DNA from: Bin87 sp965116785
GTDB taxonomy: Bacteria > Chloroflexota > Dehalococcoidia > Lucifugimonadales > UBA3495
DNA: 64,000 nucleotides
Direction: 5' to 3'
Assembly (NCBI GenBank): GCA_965116785.1
Contig: OZ220731.1
Span: 1,240,001-1,304,000 of the forward strand
The notes under the pieces were generated by a model. It did no database searches, was not told the DNA's origin, and saw only the letters and a list, made by a program, of their open reading frames with translations. Below are positions 55,898-64,000 of the stretch, piece after piece (the stretch's first letter is position 1; the number at the start of each line of letters is the position of its first letter). Both the position numbers and the translations under genes were made by a program.

Positions 55898-56275
55898 CTA
55901 TACGCCGAGACCGCCGCCGGGAGTCTGGTCCGCCAGCGGAATCTGCACGCTGATCCGGTCCACGTCCCCCACGCTTCGGGTGGTATGGCCGCGGCCGGTC
56001 AGATCCTCGCACAGTTCAATGTCGCCCACGTTGAAGATCCGCTTCGTGCCATCACCCAAACCGATCTCCACCTGGCCCTGCAACGTGATGACGTACTGGC
56101 GGCGTGGCGCAGTGTGGAAGTCCACCAACTGGGTGGGCCTCAGGCAGCTGAACTGCACGCCGGTGGCCGCCTCCGTTGCGGTCCTCAGGGCGTGCCCCAT
56201 CTGCTCGAAGGGCAACTCCATCTCTTCGATGTGCGATTCGCCGTCCTCGCCAGTGTAGAGCCTAACTACCTGCAT
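55898..56275 (-). CDS. Cupin-domain protein
   Basis: A 125-residue single-domain cupin. The first motif region has TAPRRQYVITLQGQVEIGLGDG, and the second GDIELCEDLTGRGHTTR. His and Glu residues could hold a metal, but the first motif lacks the full H-x-H, so activity is uncertain. It is the first gene of a two-gene unit with the altered hydrolase. Confidence 0.8.
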   Translation of the reverse strand: MQVVRLYTGEDGESHIEEMELPFEQMGHALRTATEAATGVQFSCLRPTQLVDFHTAPRRQYVITLQGQVEIGLGDGTKRIFNVGDIELCEDLTGRGHTTRSVGDVDRISVQIPLADQTPGGGLGV

Positions 56276-56328
56276 TTCGTATTACCTCCGGTTACGTTTG
56301 TGATTGGGCCGTGATAGTGCCAAAGTGG

Positions 56329-56574
56329 TTAGTCAATGTAGAAATGTGGCCGTAGGTCTGACTCTGGGACGAATTGTACAGCCCGATTGAAAATGGAGTG
56401 CAGGGTTCCTCTGGCGAGTTCGCGATGGAGAGGGACTGACAAGTTCTGATTTCCACCGGAATCGAGCGTTCTTCTGAGCTTCACATGGCTCCCTTTTTGA
56501 GAGTGTCTGCGGAAACCGAACCGAACCATGATCGCGATGACGTCGTTGCCGGACAGCCTTTTAAGCCGCGGCAT
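56329..56574 (-). CDS. hicA: HicA-family toxin
   Basis: An 81-residue HicA mRNA interferase. LSGNDVIAIMVRFGFRR, then QKGSHVKLRRT with the catalytic His30, and VPLHRELARGTLHSIF, match the dsRBD-like fold. It overlaps the 3' end of hicB by 14 nt. Toxin action is translation inhibition by RNA cleavage. Confidence 0.9.
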   Translation of the reverse strand: MPRLKRLSGNDVIAIMVRFGFRRHSQKGSHVKLRRTLDSGGNQNLSVPLHRELARGTLHSIFNRAVQFVPESDLRPHFYID

Positions 56575-56797
56575 CGGTTAGCTCCATCTCAAGCACTACA
56601 GACAAAATTGGGTTATCGGCCAATCCAATTTCGGCAAGGTCTTCGTCTTCCAAGTGAAGACTGACCGCTTCCCGCAAGTTATCGAGCGTTTCGTCCAGGG
56701 TACGCCCCTGGGTCACGACGGCGACTTCCAGGCAATTGGCCACATAGTACCCGTCGCTGGGGAAAACGACGGCGTGGATGTTACGAGACAGGTTCAT
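56561..56797 (-). CDS. hicB: HicB-family antitoxin
   Basis: A 78-residue HicB with a degenerate RNase H fold. VVFPSDGYYVANCLEVAVVTQGRTLDETLDNLREA is split by the family pattern: a substrate-like strand, C-x-E and the helix. No C-terminal DNA-binding domain is seen, so autoregulation is unclear. The antitoxin precedes the toxin. Its first 4 nt overlap the glycosylase gene. Confidence 0.87.
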   Translation of the reverse strand: MNLSRNIHAVVFPSDGYYVANCLEVAVVTQGRTLDETLDNLREAVSLHLEDEDLAEIGLADNPILSVVLEMELTDAAA

Positions 56798-57489
56798 TGC
56801 TGGTTCCTCCGGTTTGATGATAGCCCAGTCTCGCAGATGTCATGCAGGCAGCAGACGTTGCAACGGGGCGCGTTTTTGGTGCAGGCTTCCTTATGGTGCC
56901 GGTCCAGCAGGGCATGAAACTCATTGTACACTTGCACGTCCGCGGGGATGCCGGCGTGAAACAGCCGCTGCCAACCGTCATAGTTGTCCCGTCCGATTGG
57001 CTCCAAGCCCACCCGCTTCAGGATGCGGATGGTGTAGGCATCAATCACGAACGAGGCTTTTCCGGCCGCGTACACCAGGATGTCGTCGGCGGTTTCCGGG
57101 CCGACCCCGTGGATGCCCAACAACTCGCGGCGCACCGCCGCCGTGTCGCCCGCAAACATGGCATCCAGGTCGCCGTCATACCCCTCGCAAACATGGGAGG
57201 CAAAGGCTTTCAGCTTGCGTGCCTTGGTATTGTAGTATCCCGACGGACGGACCAGCTGGGCGAGGTCCTCCAGCGGCAGTACGTGCACGGCAGGCCAACT
57301 GTCGACCTCCGCCGAGCGCAGGTTGTCCAGGGCCCGCTCCACGTTGCGCCACGCCGCCGCCTGCGTGAGGATCGCCCCGGCGATCATCTCGAACCGGCTG
57401 CTCGCTGGCCACCACCCCTGCGACCCGTAGGCGCCCAGCAACCGGTGGTATATCTCCATCAACGGCGGTTGTACGCTGAACACGTTCAC
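56794..57489 (-). CDS. Endonuclease III-like DNA glycosylase
   Basis: A 231-residue HhH-GPD glycosylase with a 4Fe-4S cluster. LLGIHGVGPETADDILVYA is the hairpin; the Lys of bifunctional EndoIII is replaced, so it is probably monofunctional. The catalytic Asp lies in FVIDAYTIR. The cluster is C-x6-C-x2-C-x5-C near the C-terminus. It resembles MagIII/mismatch glycosylases. The start is a GTG at 57489. It overlaps hicB by 4 nt. Confidence 0.88.
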   Translation of the reverse strand: MNVFSVQPPLMEIYHRLLGAYGSQGWWPASSRFEMIAGAILTQAAAWRNVERALDNLRSAEVDSWPAVHVLPLEDLAQLVRPSGYYNTKARKLKAFASHVCEGYDGDLDAMFAGDTAAVRRELLGIHGVGPETADDILVYAAGKASFVIDAYTIRILKRVGLEPIGRDNYDGWQRLFHAGIPADVQVYNEFHALLDRHHKEACTKNAPRCNVCCLHDICETGLSSNRRNQQ

Positions 57490-57528
57490 TTCCCCATACC
57501 GGCTGGAGGCGTGGCGCCCGCCGGTTGA

Positions 57529-58218
57529 TCACAACAAGGCCGGCACGGCGTCGGCCAGTTCGATACTACGCTCGGTCACCTGGCAACGATACGCCCAGAT
57601 CGCAACCCCCGCATCCCGCACTTCTCTGAGCGTCGTTCCCAGCAGCGGGTCGGCGACGTCGTGGGGAGCGAACGCATCGGCATCGGCCCTCTGGATTACG
57701 AACACCACCGCCGCTTCGTGACCCGCGTCCCGCGCCGCCATCAGGCTCCTCAGGTGTTTCACGCCCCGAATGGTCGGCGCATCCGGAAACAGCCCGACAC
57801 CGTCTTCGACCAGGGTGACCGACTTGGTCTCGACGTAGCATTTTCTCTCGGGACCTTCCAGCAGGAAATCCAGCCTGCTCTCCCCGAAGACCTGCTCCCC
57901 ACGGGCTACCGGGTAAGCCTCGAATTGCCGGAGTCGTCTTTGCGCCAGAGCCTCCGCCACAAGCTTGTTGGGCAGGCGCGCGTCAGCTGACGAAAGCGCA
58001 CTGCCGGTGTCCACGAGCGCCAGGTCGAATGCGGTCTTTCGATTCGTTCCCTGCGGAGCCGGAACCAGCAAAACCCGAAACCCCGGCACCAGCAGCTCGC
58101 CCATCCTGCCCGAATTGGGTACGTGGGCCAGGTACTCCCGGCGCTCCACGTCCACGAGGGCTGCGAACCGGTTCAGCCGTTTGATGAATCGTCCTTCAAC
58201 GAGGGGAGGAAATCGCAC
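57529..58218 (-). CDS. sfsA: SfsA-family DNA/RNA nuclease
   Basis: A 229-residue SfsA. An OB-fold N-terminal part (VEGRFIKRLNRFAALVDVE, then HVPNSGRMGELL) is followed by a PD-(D/E)xK nuclease: SRLDFLLEG and YVETKSVTLVEDG. The start is a GTG at 58218 with GGGAG 7 nt upstream. It is followed by the glycosylase gene after 39 nt. Confidence 0.93.
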   Translation of the reverse strand: MRFPPLVEGRFIKRLNRFAALVDVERREYLAHVPNSGRMGELLVPGFRVLLVPAPQGTNRKTAFDLALVDTGSALSSADARLPNKLVAEALAQRRLRQFEAYPVARGEQVFGESRLDFLLEGPERKCYVETKSVTLVEDGVGLFPDAPTIRGVKHLRSLMAARDAGHEAAVVFVIQRADADAFAPHDVADPLLGTTLREVRDAGVAIWAYRCQVTERSIELADAVPALL

Positions 58219-58415
58219 CGGTGGTCTCCCGATTGGCCGCCGCCATCGCGCTTACGAGACGCATCGAAACGGCGTGCTGCCACTGCAATTGATCCTGGAC
58301 GCCATTTAACACAAGCGTAATCAGTTCGTAATTGCCCGTTAATCCGTTGTCCGCAATATAAGGCCATCGGCAGCGCCATGCAAAACAATTCCCACGCTGC
58401 CAATGAGGTACGGCG

Positions 58416-59108
58416 ATGATCACGTACGCAGGTTATCAACCCACCAACGACGTCGCTCCTCGTGTCCTCCTGCTCGGACAGGGTTGGGAATTGATAAAAG
58501 GCGCTCTGACCGCCGCCTCCGACACCGGCGCCATCGCGCTGGTTGGACCGGAAACCTCCTATGACTTCAACTCCGATTACAGTGCAGTCTCTCCGGCGGT
58601 GTTGCTGCTCTCTCCCGACGCGGACATTCCGGTCCACCCCGACGACGGTTGCGCGCCGCTGGTGCTCCGTTGCGTTACCGACGACGAGTTGGGCGATCCC
58701 GATCTCTACGACAATTCCGATGACTTCGTCGCCGTGCCCTGCTCCCCTGCCGAACTGATCAAGCGGATCCTGCGCCTCGCCAACCGGCGCGCATCCGCGT
58801 CGGTTGCATTGGGCTCGATCCGGGTCGGCGGAATATCCCTTAACCCGGCGACATACCAGGTCACGGCCAACGGCCGGCCGGTGGACCTGGCCTGGCTGGA
58901 GTTCCAGCTCCTGCAATTCCTCATGGACAATGTGGGCAAAGTGTTTACCCGAGACCAGTTGCTGGCCAACGTCTGGGGCGTCGAGAACATCGGCGGCACG
59001 CGGACCGTCGACGTGCATATTCGCCGCCTGCGCTACAAGCTGGAGAACGGACCCGAAACGTATTTCCGCACCGTCAAGAACGTCGGCTACGGGATGATCG
59101 AACCTTAG
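58416..59108 (+). CDS. OmpR-type winged-helix regulator with pseudo-receiver
   Basis: A 230-residue regulator. Residues ~15-125 have the outline of a receiver, but the acidic pair is missing (VLLLGQGWE), the phospho-acceptor position reads LLLSPDAD and the conserved Lys is absent (VAVPCSPAEL). The C-terminal domain is a normal OmpR/PhoB winged helix: LEFQLLQFLMDNVGKVFTRD, WGVENIGGTRTVDVHIRRLR and FRTVKNVGYGM. It is probably phosphorylation-independent. No kinase is adjacent. Confidence 0.87.
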   Translation: MITYAGYQPTNDVAPRVLLLGQGWELIKGALTAASDTGAIALVGPETSYDFNSDYSAVSPAVLLLSPDADIPVHPDDGCAPLVLRCVTDDELGDPDLYDNSDDFVAVPCSPAELIKRILRLANRRASASVALGSIRVGGISLNPATYQVTANGRPVDLAWLEFQLLQFLMDNVGKVFTRDQLLANVWGVENIGGTRTVDVHIRRLRYKLENGPETYFRTVKNVGYGMIEP

Positions 59109-59124
59109 AAGGGCGGGACAGTTG

Positions 59125-59168
59125 ACACGGAAAAAGGGGCGAGATTTCACTCGCCCCTTTTTCCGTGT
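59125..59168. terminator. Perfect bidirectional terminator
   Basis: Arms 59125-59143 and 59150-59168 pair over 19 bp with a 6-nt loop; the A5/T5 tracts within the stem serve both directions. It separates the convergent regulator and P450 genes. Confidence 0.93.
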
Positions 59169-59183
59169 TCGCGGCAGTGATGG

Positions 59184-60413
59184 TTACCACTCCGCGGGCA
59201 GGCTTACCACACCACGAATGTTCAGCAGGTTGTGGTACTCCAGTTCGTCCGGATTGCTGGCAAACTTGAAGGGCGGGAACTTGCGGGTCAGCGCGCGGAA
59301 CGCCTCCTGTCCCTCCAGCCGGGCGAGGTTCGCGCCCAGGCAATGGTGGATGCCGCCGCCGAAAGCCACGTGCGGGTTCGGGTAGCGGGTGATGTCCAGG
59401 TCCTCGGGATTCTCAAAAGCCATCGGGTCCCGGTTGGCCGAGTTGATGATCGTCATCACCTTCTCGCCTTCCCGGATCGTCTGTCCGCCCAGCTCGATGT
59501 CCTCCAGCGCGATGCGCGGCGCGCGCTTCACCGGCGAGTCGTACCGCAGCAATTCCTCAGTTGCCCGGACCAGTAGGCTGTCGTCCTCCTTGAGCATGTT
59601 CCACTGCTCGGGGTTCTTCATCAGCGCCATGGTGCCGTTGCCCACCAGGTTGATGGTGGTCTGGTGACCGGCGATCAACAGCAGCAGGGTGTTGCCCAGC
59701 ACTTCCTCGCGGCTCAACTCGCCCTCGCGCTCGCCGATTGCCAGCACTGACAACAGATCGTCAGCGGGCTCACTGACGCGGTCCTCCACAAGCGGGTTCA
59801 CGTAATCATTCAACGTGGTGATGGCCTCATGCACCCGGGTGTGACGGTCCGGCGACTCCTGGTCCAACGACAGCAGTTGCCGGGACAGCGTGCGGATGAA
59901 CTCGCGGTCCTCGGCGGGCATGCCCAACCAGTTGGCGATCACCAGAACCGGCATGGCGTTGGCAAAGTCCCTGAGCACGTCCATCTCCCCGTCTTCAGGG
60001 TCGAAGTCCTTCAGCAGGTCCTGGATTATCCCCTGCACCATCGCCCGGAACCGGTTGTCGATGTATTTGGGGTTGAACACCGGGTGGACGGCGCGACGCA
60101 TCCGCAGGTGATCCGGACGGTCCCGCCGGATGAACCAGTTGTTCATGTAATCAAGGTTGTACTTGTACTTGGGGAAGTCCTCTTCCGAGATCGGCGGGCT
60201 GGGTGGCTTGTCATCACGCAGGAACACCTCGGAAGAGAAGTATTCCGGATGGCGCAGCGCCCACACTACCGCCTGGTACGAGGTGAGCACCCAGGTGTCG
60301 AACTTGGCGTTCCAGTACACCGGCGCCTCTTCCCGCAGCATCGCGTAGTAGGGATACGGGTTCCGCAGGTTTTCCGGCGAAAGCAATTCGTCGTGGAGTC
60401 GGTCCTTTAGCAT
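59184..60413 (-). CDS. Cytochrome P450
   Basis: A 409-residue bacterial class I P450. The I-helix has LLIAGHQTTINLVGNG, the ExxR motif is in ATEELLRYDSPV, and the haem-binding Cys lies in VAFGGGIHHCLGANLA. No fused redox domain. It needs a ferredoxin and reductase encoded elsewhere. Substrate unknown. It lies 70 nt after the DUF2306 gene on the same strand, and the CoA transferases lie further upstream. Confidence 0.95.
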   Translation of the reverse strand: MLKDRLHDELLSPENLRNPYPYYAMLREEAPVYWNAKFDTWVLTSYQAVVWALRHPEYFSSEVFLRDDKPPSPPISEEDFPKYKYNLDYMNNWFIRRDRPDHLRMRRAVHPVFNPKYIDNRFRAMVQGIIQDLLKDFDPEDGEMDVLRDFANAMPVLVIANWLGMPAEDREFIRTLSRQLLSLDQESPDRHTRVHEAITTLNDYVNPLVEDRVSEPADDLLSVLAIGEREGELSREEVLGNTLLLLIAGHQTTINLVGNGTMALMKNPEQWNMLKEDDSLLVRATEELLRYDSPVKRAPRIALEDIELGGQTIREGEKVMTIINSANRDPMAFENPEDLDITRYPNPHVAFGGGIHHCLGANLARLEGQEAFRALTRKFPPFKFASNPDELEYHNLLNIRGVVSLPAEW

Positions 60414-60483
60414 GGGTACTGCCTCGCAACTGGGTGTGGTTCAGTGAAGTGGCAATCAATTTAGCCACCGGGTGATTGGGATG

Positions 60484-61116
60484 TCAACTTGAACGCGAGC
60501 GACGCAGAACCCGTATATTCCACCACGTGATAAGCGGCGTTATCACTACCGTGGGCAATATCCAGGGCACCCAGACCGGGTCCATGTCAACGTTCACCAC
60601 GGTTACCGCCGTGATCGTCGCGATGGTGCCGGCCATCATGTTGGTCAGATGCCGCGACACCCGCCGCGCGCCGCCCGGCTGTTTCCAGTGAAATCTCGCG
60701 TCGGCCAGTCCCAACGCGATCGCGATCCCGCCGAAAACCAGCAACGTTATCCATTGCGAACTGCCATCCAACGCGATGACCACCGCATAGCCCCACATCG
60801 CCAAACCGGTGATTCCAATCGACCCGACGGCGACCCAGTCCACCGAATGCGCCCGCCTCTGCCGATTTCGCGCGAACCGCCACCCGGCAAAAACCAGGTA
60901 AAAGCTGAACAACGCGATAAGGAAAAGGAAAGTGCTCGCCCCGAGGATGGCCAGCGGCACCGCGGTCAGGAATACAACCGTCATTCCAACCGCGTAGATC
61001 CGACCCGCCAGCACATGCCACCGCCCGCCCTTGGCGGTGACCAACGCTACCCCAGCGGTCGCCAGCGACGCCGAACCGGCGGCGATGTGCACCGCGAGCA
61101 AAATCAGTTGCAACAA
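60484..61116 (-). CDS. DUF2306-like membrane protein
   Basis: A 210-residue integral membrane protein with about seven hydrophobic helices. VHIAAGSASLATAGVALVT, then GGRWHVLAGRIYA and SRHLTNMMAGTIA, follow the DUF2306 pattern, in which conserved His residues may hold haem or metal. The start is a TTG and uncertain. It lies 43 nt after the first CoA transferase gene. Confidence 0.65.
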   Translation of the reverse strand: MLQLILLAVHIAAGSASLATAGVALVTAKGGRWHVLAGRIYAVGMTVVFLTAVPLAILGASTFLFLIALFSFYLVFAGWRFARNRQRRAHSVDWVAVGSIGITGLAMWGYAVVIALDGSSQWITLLVFGGIAIALGLADARFHWKQPGGARRVSRHLTNMMAGTIATITAVTVVNVDMDPVWVPWILPTVVITPLITWWNIRVLRRSRSS

Positions 61117-61159
61117 AAGCCACCCGACCTCGGGTACGCGGATCCACGACGTGCCGGCG

Positions 61160-62395
61160 TCACTCCAACGCCCCGGCGTCAGCCAACTCCCGGTACTCCG
61201 CTGCGCTCAACCCCACGATCTCCCGCAGCGCATGCTCCGTGTCCTGACCCAACAGCGGCGCCGGGCGGTCCAGCCGCCCAGGTGTCAGCGAAAGCTGCAC
61301 CTCGGTGTAGTCGGTGGCGTAGGGTCCCATTTCGGGGTGGTCAAGCCAGGTGAAGTGCTCTCGGTGGGTCAGCTGCTCATCCTCGAACAGGTCTCGGGTA
61401 TCGTTGACTACCCCCGCTGGAACACCCACGGCCTGCAGGCGACGCATCAAATCATGGCGGTCTTGGCTCGCCGTCCAATCGGCGATGATGCCATCCATCT
61501 TGTCCTCGTGAGCCTTGCGTACCCTGAACGTGCGAAACTCACCTGACGTAACATCCGTGAACCCGTCCGCGACAATCTCGTCGCGCAGCGCCGACCATTG
61601 CTCGTCGTTGAAGGCTGCAATTGCAATCCACCGGTCGGCTTCGCCGTTGGCGTCCGGCGCGCACGGATACGCCCCATGGGGGCTCGCCGAAGTGTGGCGG
61701 TTGCCCACCAGGCCCGGTTCGCGCCCGTTGACGGCAGCGTCCAGCAGCATCGGCCCGCCGAAGTGCAGGCTGGTTTCCAGTTGTGACATGTCCAGGTGGG
61801 TGCCTTGGCCCGTAGCGCGCTGCCGGTCTACAGCGGCCAGTATTGCGGACACAGCGAACTTCGGACAGACGAAATCGGTGTACGCGCCATACGGGTTGAC
61901 GGGCCCGCGGTCCGGCCAGCCGATGATGTTGGTGTATCCGGCCAGCGACGACAGGACCGCGCCGAACCCGGGTTGAGTTTGCATCGGGCCGCCACGTCCC
62001 AGCATCGATGCGCTGAACAACACGATGCGCGGGTTGACCCGGCTCAGCTCATCGTAACCCAGGCCCCAGCGTTCCAGCGTGCCTGGGGTGAAGTTCTCGG
62101 TGACCACATCCGCCCACTCGGCAATGCGCCGGATCAGACTTGGCGCGTCGGGATGGCCCATGTCGATGGACAGGCCATATTTGTTGGCGTTGTAGTTTGC
62201 AAAATATCCGGAGCGGTTCACCCCAGATTCCCCGCCGGCGAACGGCCCCGCCCGCCGCAATGTCTCCGGCCGCTTGGCCGACTCTACCCGCAACACCGTC
62301 GCGCCGTATTCCGACAGGTATTTCGTGGTCATAGGGCCGACGGCGACCCAACAGAAGTCGAGGACTTTCAAACCCTCCAGCGGCAAACCGGCCAT
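61160..62395 (-). CDS. CaiB/BaiF-family CoA transferase
   Basis: A 411-residue class III CoA transferase. LEGLKVLDFCWVAVGPMTTK, SEYGATVLRVES and RATGQGTHLDMSQLE are family motifs; an Asp is present at the usual active-site position (YTDFVCPKF). It likely moves CoA between carboxylic acids. ATG 62395 has GGGAG 8 nt upstream; an upstream reading translates the 9-nt repeat. Confidence 0.93.
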   Translation of the reverse strand: MAGLPLEGLKVLDFCWVAVGPMTTKYLSEYGATVLRVESAKRPETLRRAGPFAGGESGVNRSGYFANYNANKYGLSIDMGHPDAPSLIRRIAEWADVVTENFTPGTLERWGLGYDELSRVNPRIVLFSASMLGRGGPMQTQPGFGAVLSSLAGYTNIIGWPDRGPVNPYGAYTDFVCPKFAVSAILAAVDRQRATGQGTHLDMSQLETSLHFGGPMLLDAAVNGREPGLVGNRHTSASPHGAYPCAPDANGEADRWIAIAAFNDEQWSALRDEIVADGFTDVTSGEFRTFRVRKAHEDKMDGIIADWTASQDRHDLMRRLQAVGVPAGVVNDTRDLFEDEQLTHREHFTWLDHPEMGPYATDYTEVQLSLTPGRLDRPAPLLGQDTEHALREIVGLSAAEYRELADAGALE

Positions 62396-62425
62396 ACCGA
62401 ACACTCCCGAAACATCAGATTGCGT

Positions 62426-62481
62426 GGATGCACAGGATGAAAGGGATAGCACTATCTCTATCCGGTTCATCCTGTATACCC
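62426..62481. repeat. 9-nt periodic repeat, copy C, hairpin-forming
   Basis: GGAT cores at 62426, 62435 and 62444 and inverted cores (ATCC/ACCC) at 62460, 62469 and 62478 are all 9 nt apart. ACAGGATGAA (62432-62441) pairs with TTCATCCTGT (62466-62475). It lies between the two CoA transferase genes. Confidence 0.75.
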
Positions 62482-62491
62482 ATGCGAATAC

Positions 62492-63763
62492 TCAAACCAC
62501 GCCCAACTCGGTAAGCCGCGCCAGGTCTCGCTCATTCAGACCCAGTTCCCCTCCGAGAATATCTCCGTTGTGCTCGCCCAATCGGGGTGCCCGACGCCTC
62601 ACGCCCACCCGTGAAGGATCTGTGAGGTCCTTCACGAAATGGCCCGGATACCTGAACGTTTCTCCAATGTCGTCGTGCTCGATCCGGTCGTAATAATCCC
62701 GCGCCGCCAGTTGCCGGTGCGCGAGGATGTCGCCTGGCGTCGCCACCGGGAAAAGCAGGATGCGCCGCTCCAGCGCGCCGTCGGCCAACTCGTTCCTCGT
62801 GTGGGTCATGAAGAACGGCGCCACGGCGGCCACCGTCAGTTCCATAATCTCCGCCCGCGCCGTACCGTAGCCCAACTCTTCCCAGTTGACCGCGTCCAGC
62901 TCTGGACTGCCCATTCCCTCTTCCGTCATCCAGGCGAGCATCGAGCGCACGCTGCGAGCCGCGCCAGCAGTTCCTCCGCCCGGCTGAAAGTTGACGTAGC
63001 CGTCCTTGCACGGCCAATTGATGCGGGTGAACGTCCCGCCCGCCGACTCTCGGTACGCGCCCATACGACGCAGGATGGTGTGCTCCAGGTCCCAGTACTG
63101 CGGCGCGTGCGCCAGCGTCCGCGCCACCGCCTGCTGGCATGAAACGTCGACGTGCTGACCCTCGCCGGTCAGTTGCCGGTGCGTGTGGGCAATCATCGCG
63201 CCGGCCGCTCCGGCTGCACTGCCGTGCTGGTAAAACTGAGGCATGCTCACCCGCAACGGCGGCCGGTCGCCGTCTCCGGTCAGGTGCATGAACCCGCCCA
63301 GCGCCATGCCCACGATGTCCGACGCCGCATAATCCGCGTACGGCCCATCCTGCCCGAACGCCGTGATGGACACCATCACCAACCGGGGGTTCAACTCCCT
63401 CAACTCTGCATAACCCAATCCCAACGACGTCATGTGGCCCGGGTCCGCCGACTCGATGACGAACTCGGCCTGCCCCGCTAGTCGCCGGAACAGCGCCGCG
63501 CCGTCCGCAGTGCCGAGGTCCAGGGTGACGCCACGTTTGTTGGCACAATACGACCACCAGAAGAGGCTGCGCTCGGCTCCCGGTTCATCCTTATAGAAAG
63601 GCCCTATCCTGCGGGCCGGGCTGCCACCCGGCGGTTCCACCTGCACCACGTCCGCGCCGAGGTCTGCCAGCATCTTGCCGCAGAGCAAACCGCGCCCATC
63701 GGTCAGATCGAGCACACGGTAGGGAGCCAGGAGGCCCGGCCCGTAGTCACTTCCCTCAGTCAT
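62492..63763 (-). CDS. CaiB/BaiF-family CoA transferase, second copy
   Basis: A 423-residue class III CoA transferase. YRVLDLTDGRGLLCGKMLAD, DLGADVVQVEPPGG and TGEGQHVDVSCQQAV are clear. At the usual catalytic Asp it has RVSMPQFYQHGSAAG, with no Asp in register. Such members form a known-looking subfamily and may use another acid or be non-catalytic partners of the gene just downstream. ATG 63763 is the conserved start. Confidence 0.9.
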   Translation of the reverse strand: MTEGSDYGPGLLAPYRVLDLTDGRGLLCGKMLADLGADVVQVEPPGGSPARRIGPFYKDEPGAERSLFWWSYCANKRGVTLDLGTADGAALFRRLAGQAEFVIESADPGHMTSLGLGYAELRELNPRLVMVSITAFGQDGPYADYAASDIVGMALGGFMHLTGDGDRPPLRVSMPQFYQHGSAAGAAGAMIAHTHRQLTGEGQHVDVSCQQAVARTLAHAPQYWDLEHTILRRMGAYRESAGGTFTRINWPCKDGYVNFQPGGGTAGAARSVRSMLAWMTEEGMGSPELDAVNWEELGYGTARAEIMELTVAAVAPFFMTHTRNELADGALERRILLFPVATPGDILAHRQLAARDYYDRIEHDDIGETFRYPGHFVKDLTDPSRVGVRRRAPRLGEHNGDILGGELGLNERDLARLTELGVV

Positions 63764-63832
63764 TGGTTTCTCGATTTCACTGCTTCAGCGTGCCAAGTGG
63801 GTCCCCTTGGCTCTCGGTGCCGGCCACCCCAA

Positions 63833-64000
63833 TCAGCTTTGCGACGCTGCGAGCAACGATGTCGGGGCCGAATCGAGTATGTCGGCAATCAGGCGAGCGA
63901 TATCGGGAGGGCTGAACACGGTACCGTTCATCGGCGACGGGTCGCTCCTCCACATATCGTCAAGGCAATTCGCCAGTACAAACAGGTGCCATTCGGCTTC
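63833..64000 (-). CDS. 3' end of an unidentified gene
   Basis: An open frame from the right edge runs 55 codons to a TGA at 63833 with gene-like GC-rich codon use. The peptide (EAEWHLFVLANCLDDMW..., DIARLIADILDSAPTS) has helical character but no recognisable family. It is upstream of the CoA transferase on the same strand. Confidence 0.45.
   Translation of the reverse strand, partial: EAEWHLFVLANCLDDMWRSDPSPMNGTVFSPPDIARLIADILDSAPTSLLAASQS

Overview
The window is GC-rich, gene-dense bacterial chromosome with short intergenic gaps, many ATG/TGA-type overlaps and frequent GTG and TTG starts. I infer a Chloroflexota member, probably a Dehalococcoidia/SAR202-like lineage. The reasons are surface proteins with long Pro/Thr-rich linkers, a pairing of CaiB-type CoA transferases with a flavin monooxygenase and a P450, a HerA-type ATPase in a bacterial core region, and a complete single-operon SUF system. 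This is an inference from gene content; no rRNA is present to settle it. No tRNA, rRNA, CRISPR array, insertion sequence or prophage was found.

Region by region. 1-4.6 kb (minus): a Fur/Zur-type regulator, metal-binding lipoprotein, ABC ATPase and permease, then an MFS exporter cut by the left edge; one consensus promoter with an inverted repeat drives it. 4.6-7.8 kb (plus): a HAS-barrel protein coupled to a HerA ATPase, then panC. 7.9-11.7 kb (minus): etfB-etfA behind an operator-like palindrome, and a transglutaminase-like protein with an aldo/keto reductase. 11.7-13.0 kb: a compact restriction-modification pair (Eco29kI-like GIY-YIG nuclease and a DPPH methyltransferase). 13.1-16.4 kb: DUF1802, a minimal Tag-like glycosylase, TatD, DUF6226 and a globin. 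16.7-23.3 kb (plus): sufB-sufC-PaREP1-like-sufD-sufS-sufU-sufU2. 23.3-26.1 kb (minus): hydrolase, ferritin, DinB and a triple-DUF4377 lipoprotein.

26.4-32.8 kb (plus): sucCD, pyrG, transaldolase and rho. 32.8-39 kb: a large cell-surface protein divergent from a response regulator, a sensor kinase and a secreted Ig-like protein. 39-43 kb: dnaG-rpoD, ended by a strong terminator. 43-48 kb: a zinc ribbon, a sortase-fold protein without the catalytic triad, CNNM/CorC, glmU, a CvpA-like protein and RNase PH. 48-54.9 kb: a fused M16 peptidase, a pentapeptide-TIR-like protein, an F420/FMN luciferase-like oxidoreductase and an SDR. 55-58.2 kb (minus): cupin with a pseudo-hydrolase, hicBA coupled to an EndoIII-like glycosylase, and sfsA. 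58.4-64 kb: an OmpR-type regulator with a pseudo-receiver, P450, a DUF2306 membrane protein, two CaiB/BaiF CoA transferases and the end of an unknown gene.

The most distinctive signals are the compact R-M pair, the pseudo-sortase, the pentapeptide-TIR fusion, the HAS-barrel/HerA pair, a PaREP1-like gene and two SufU scaffolds inside the SUF operon, and a dispersed repeat built from 9-nt units that forms inverted arms near gene ends.
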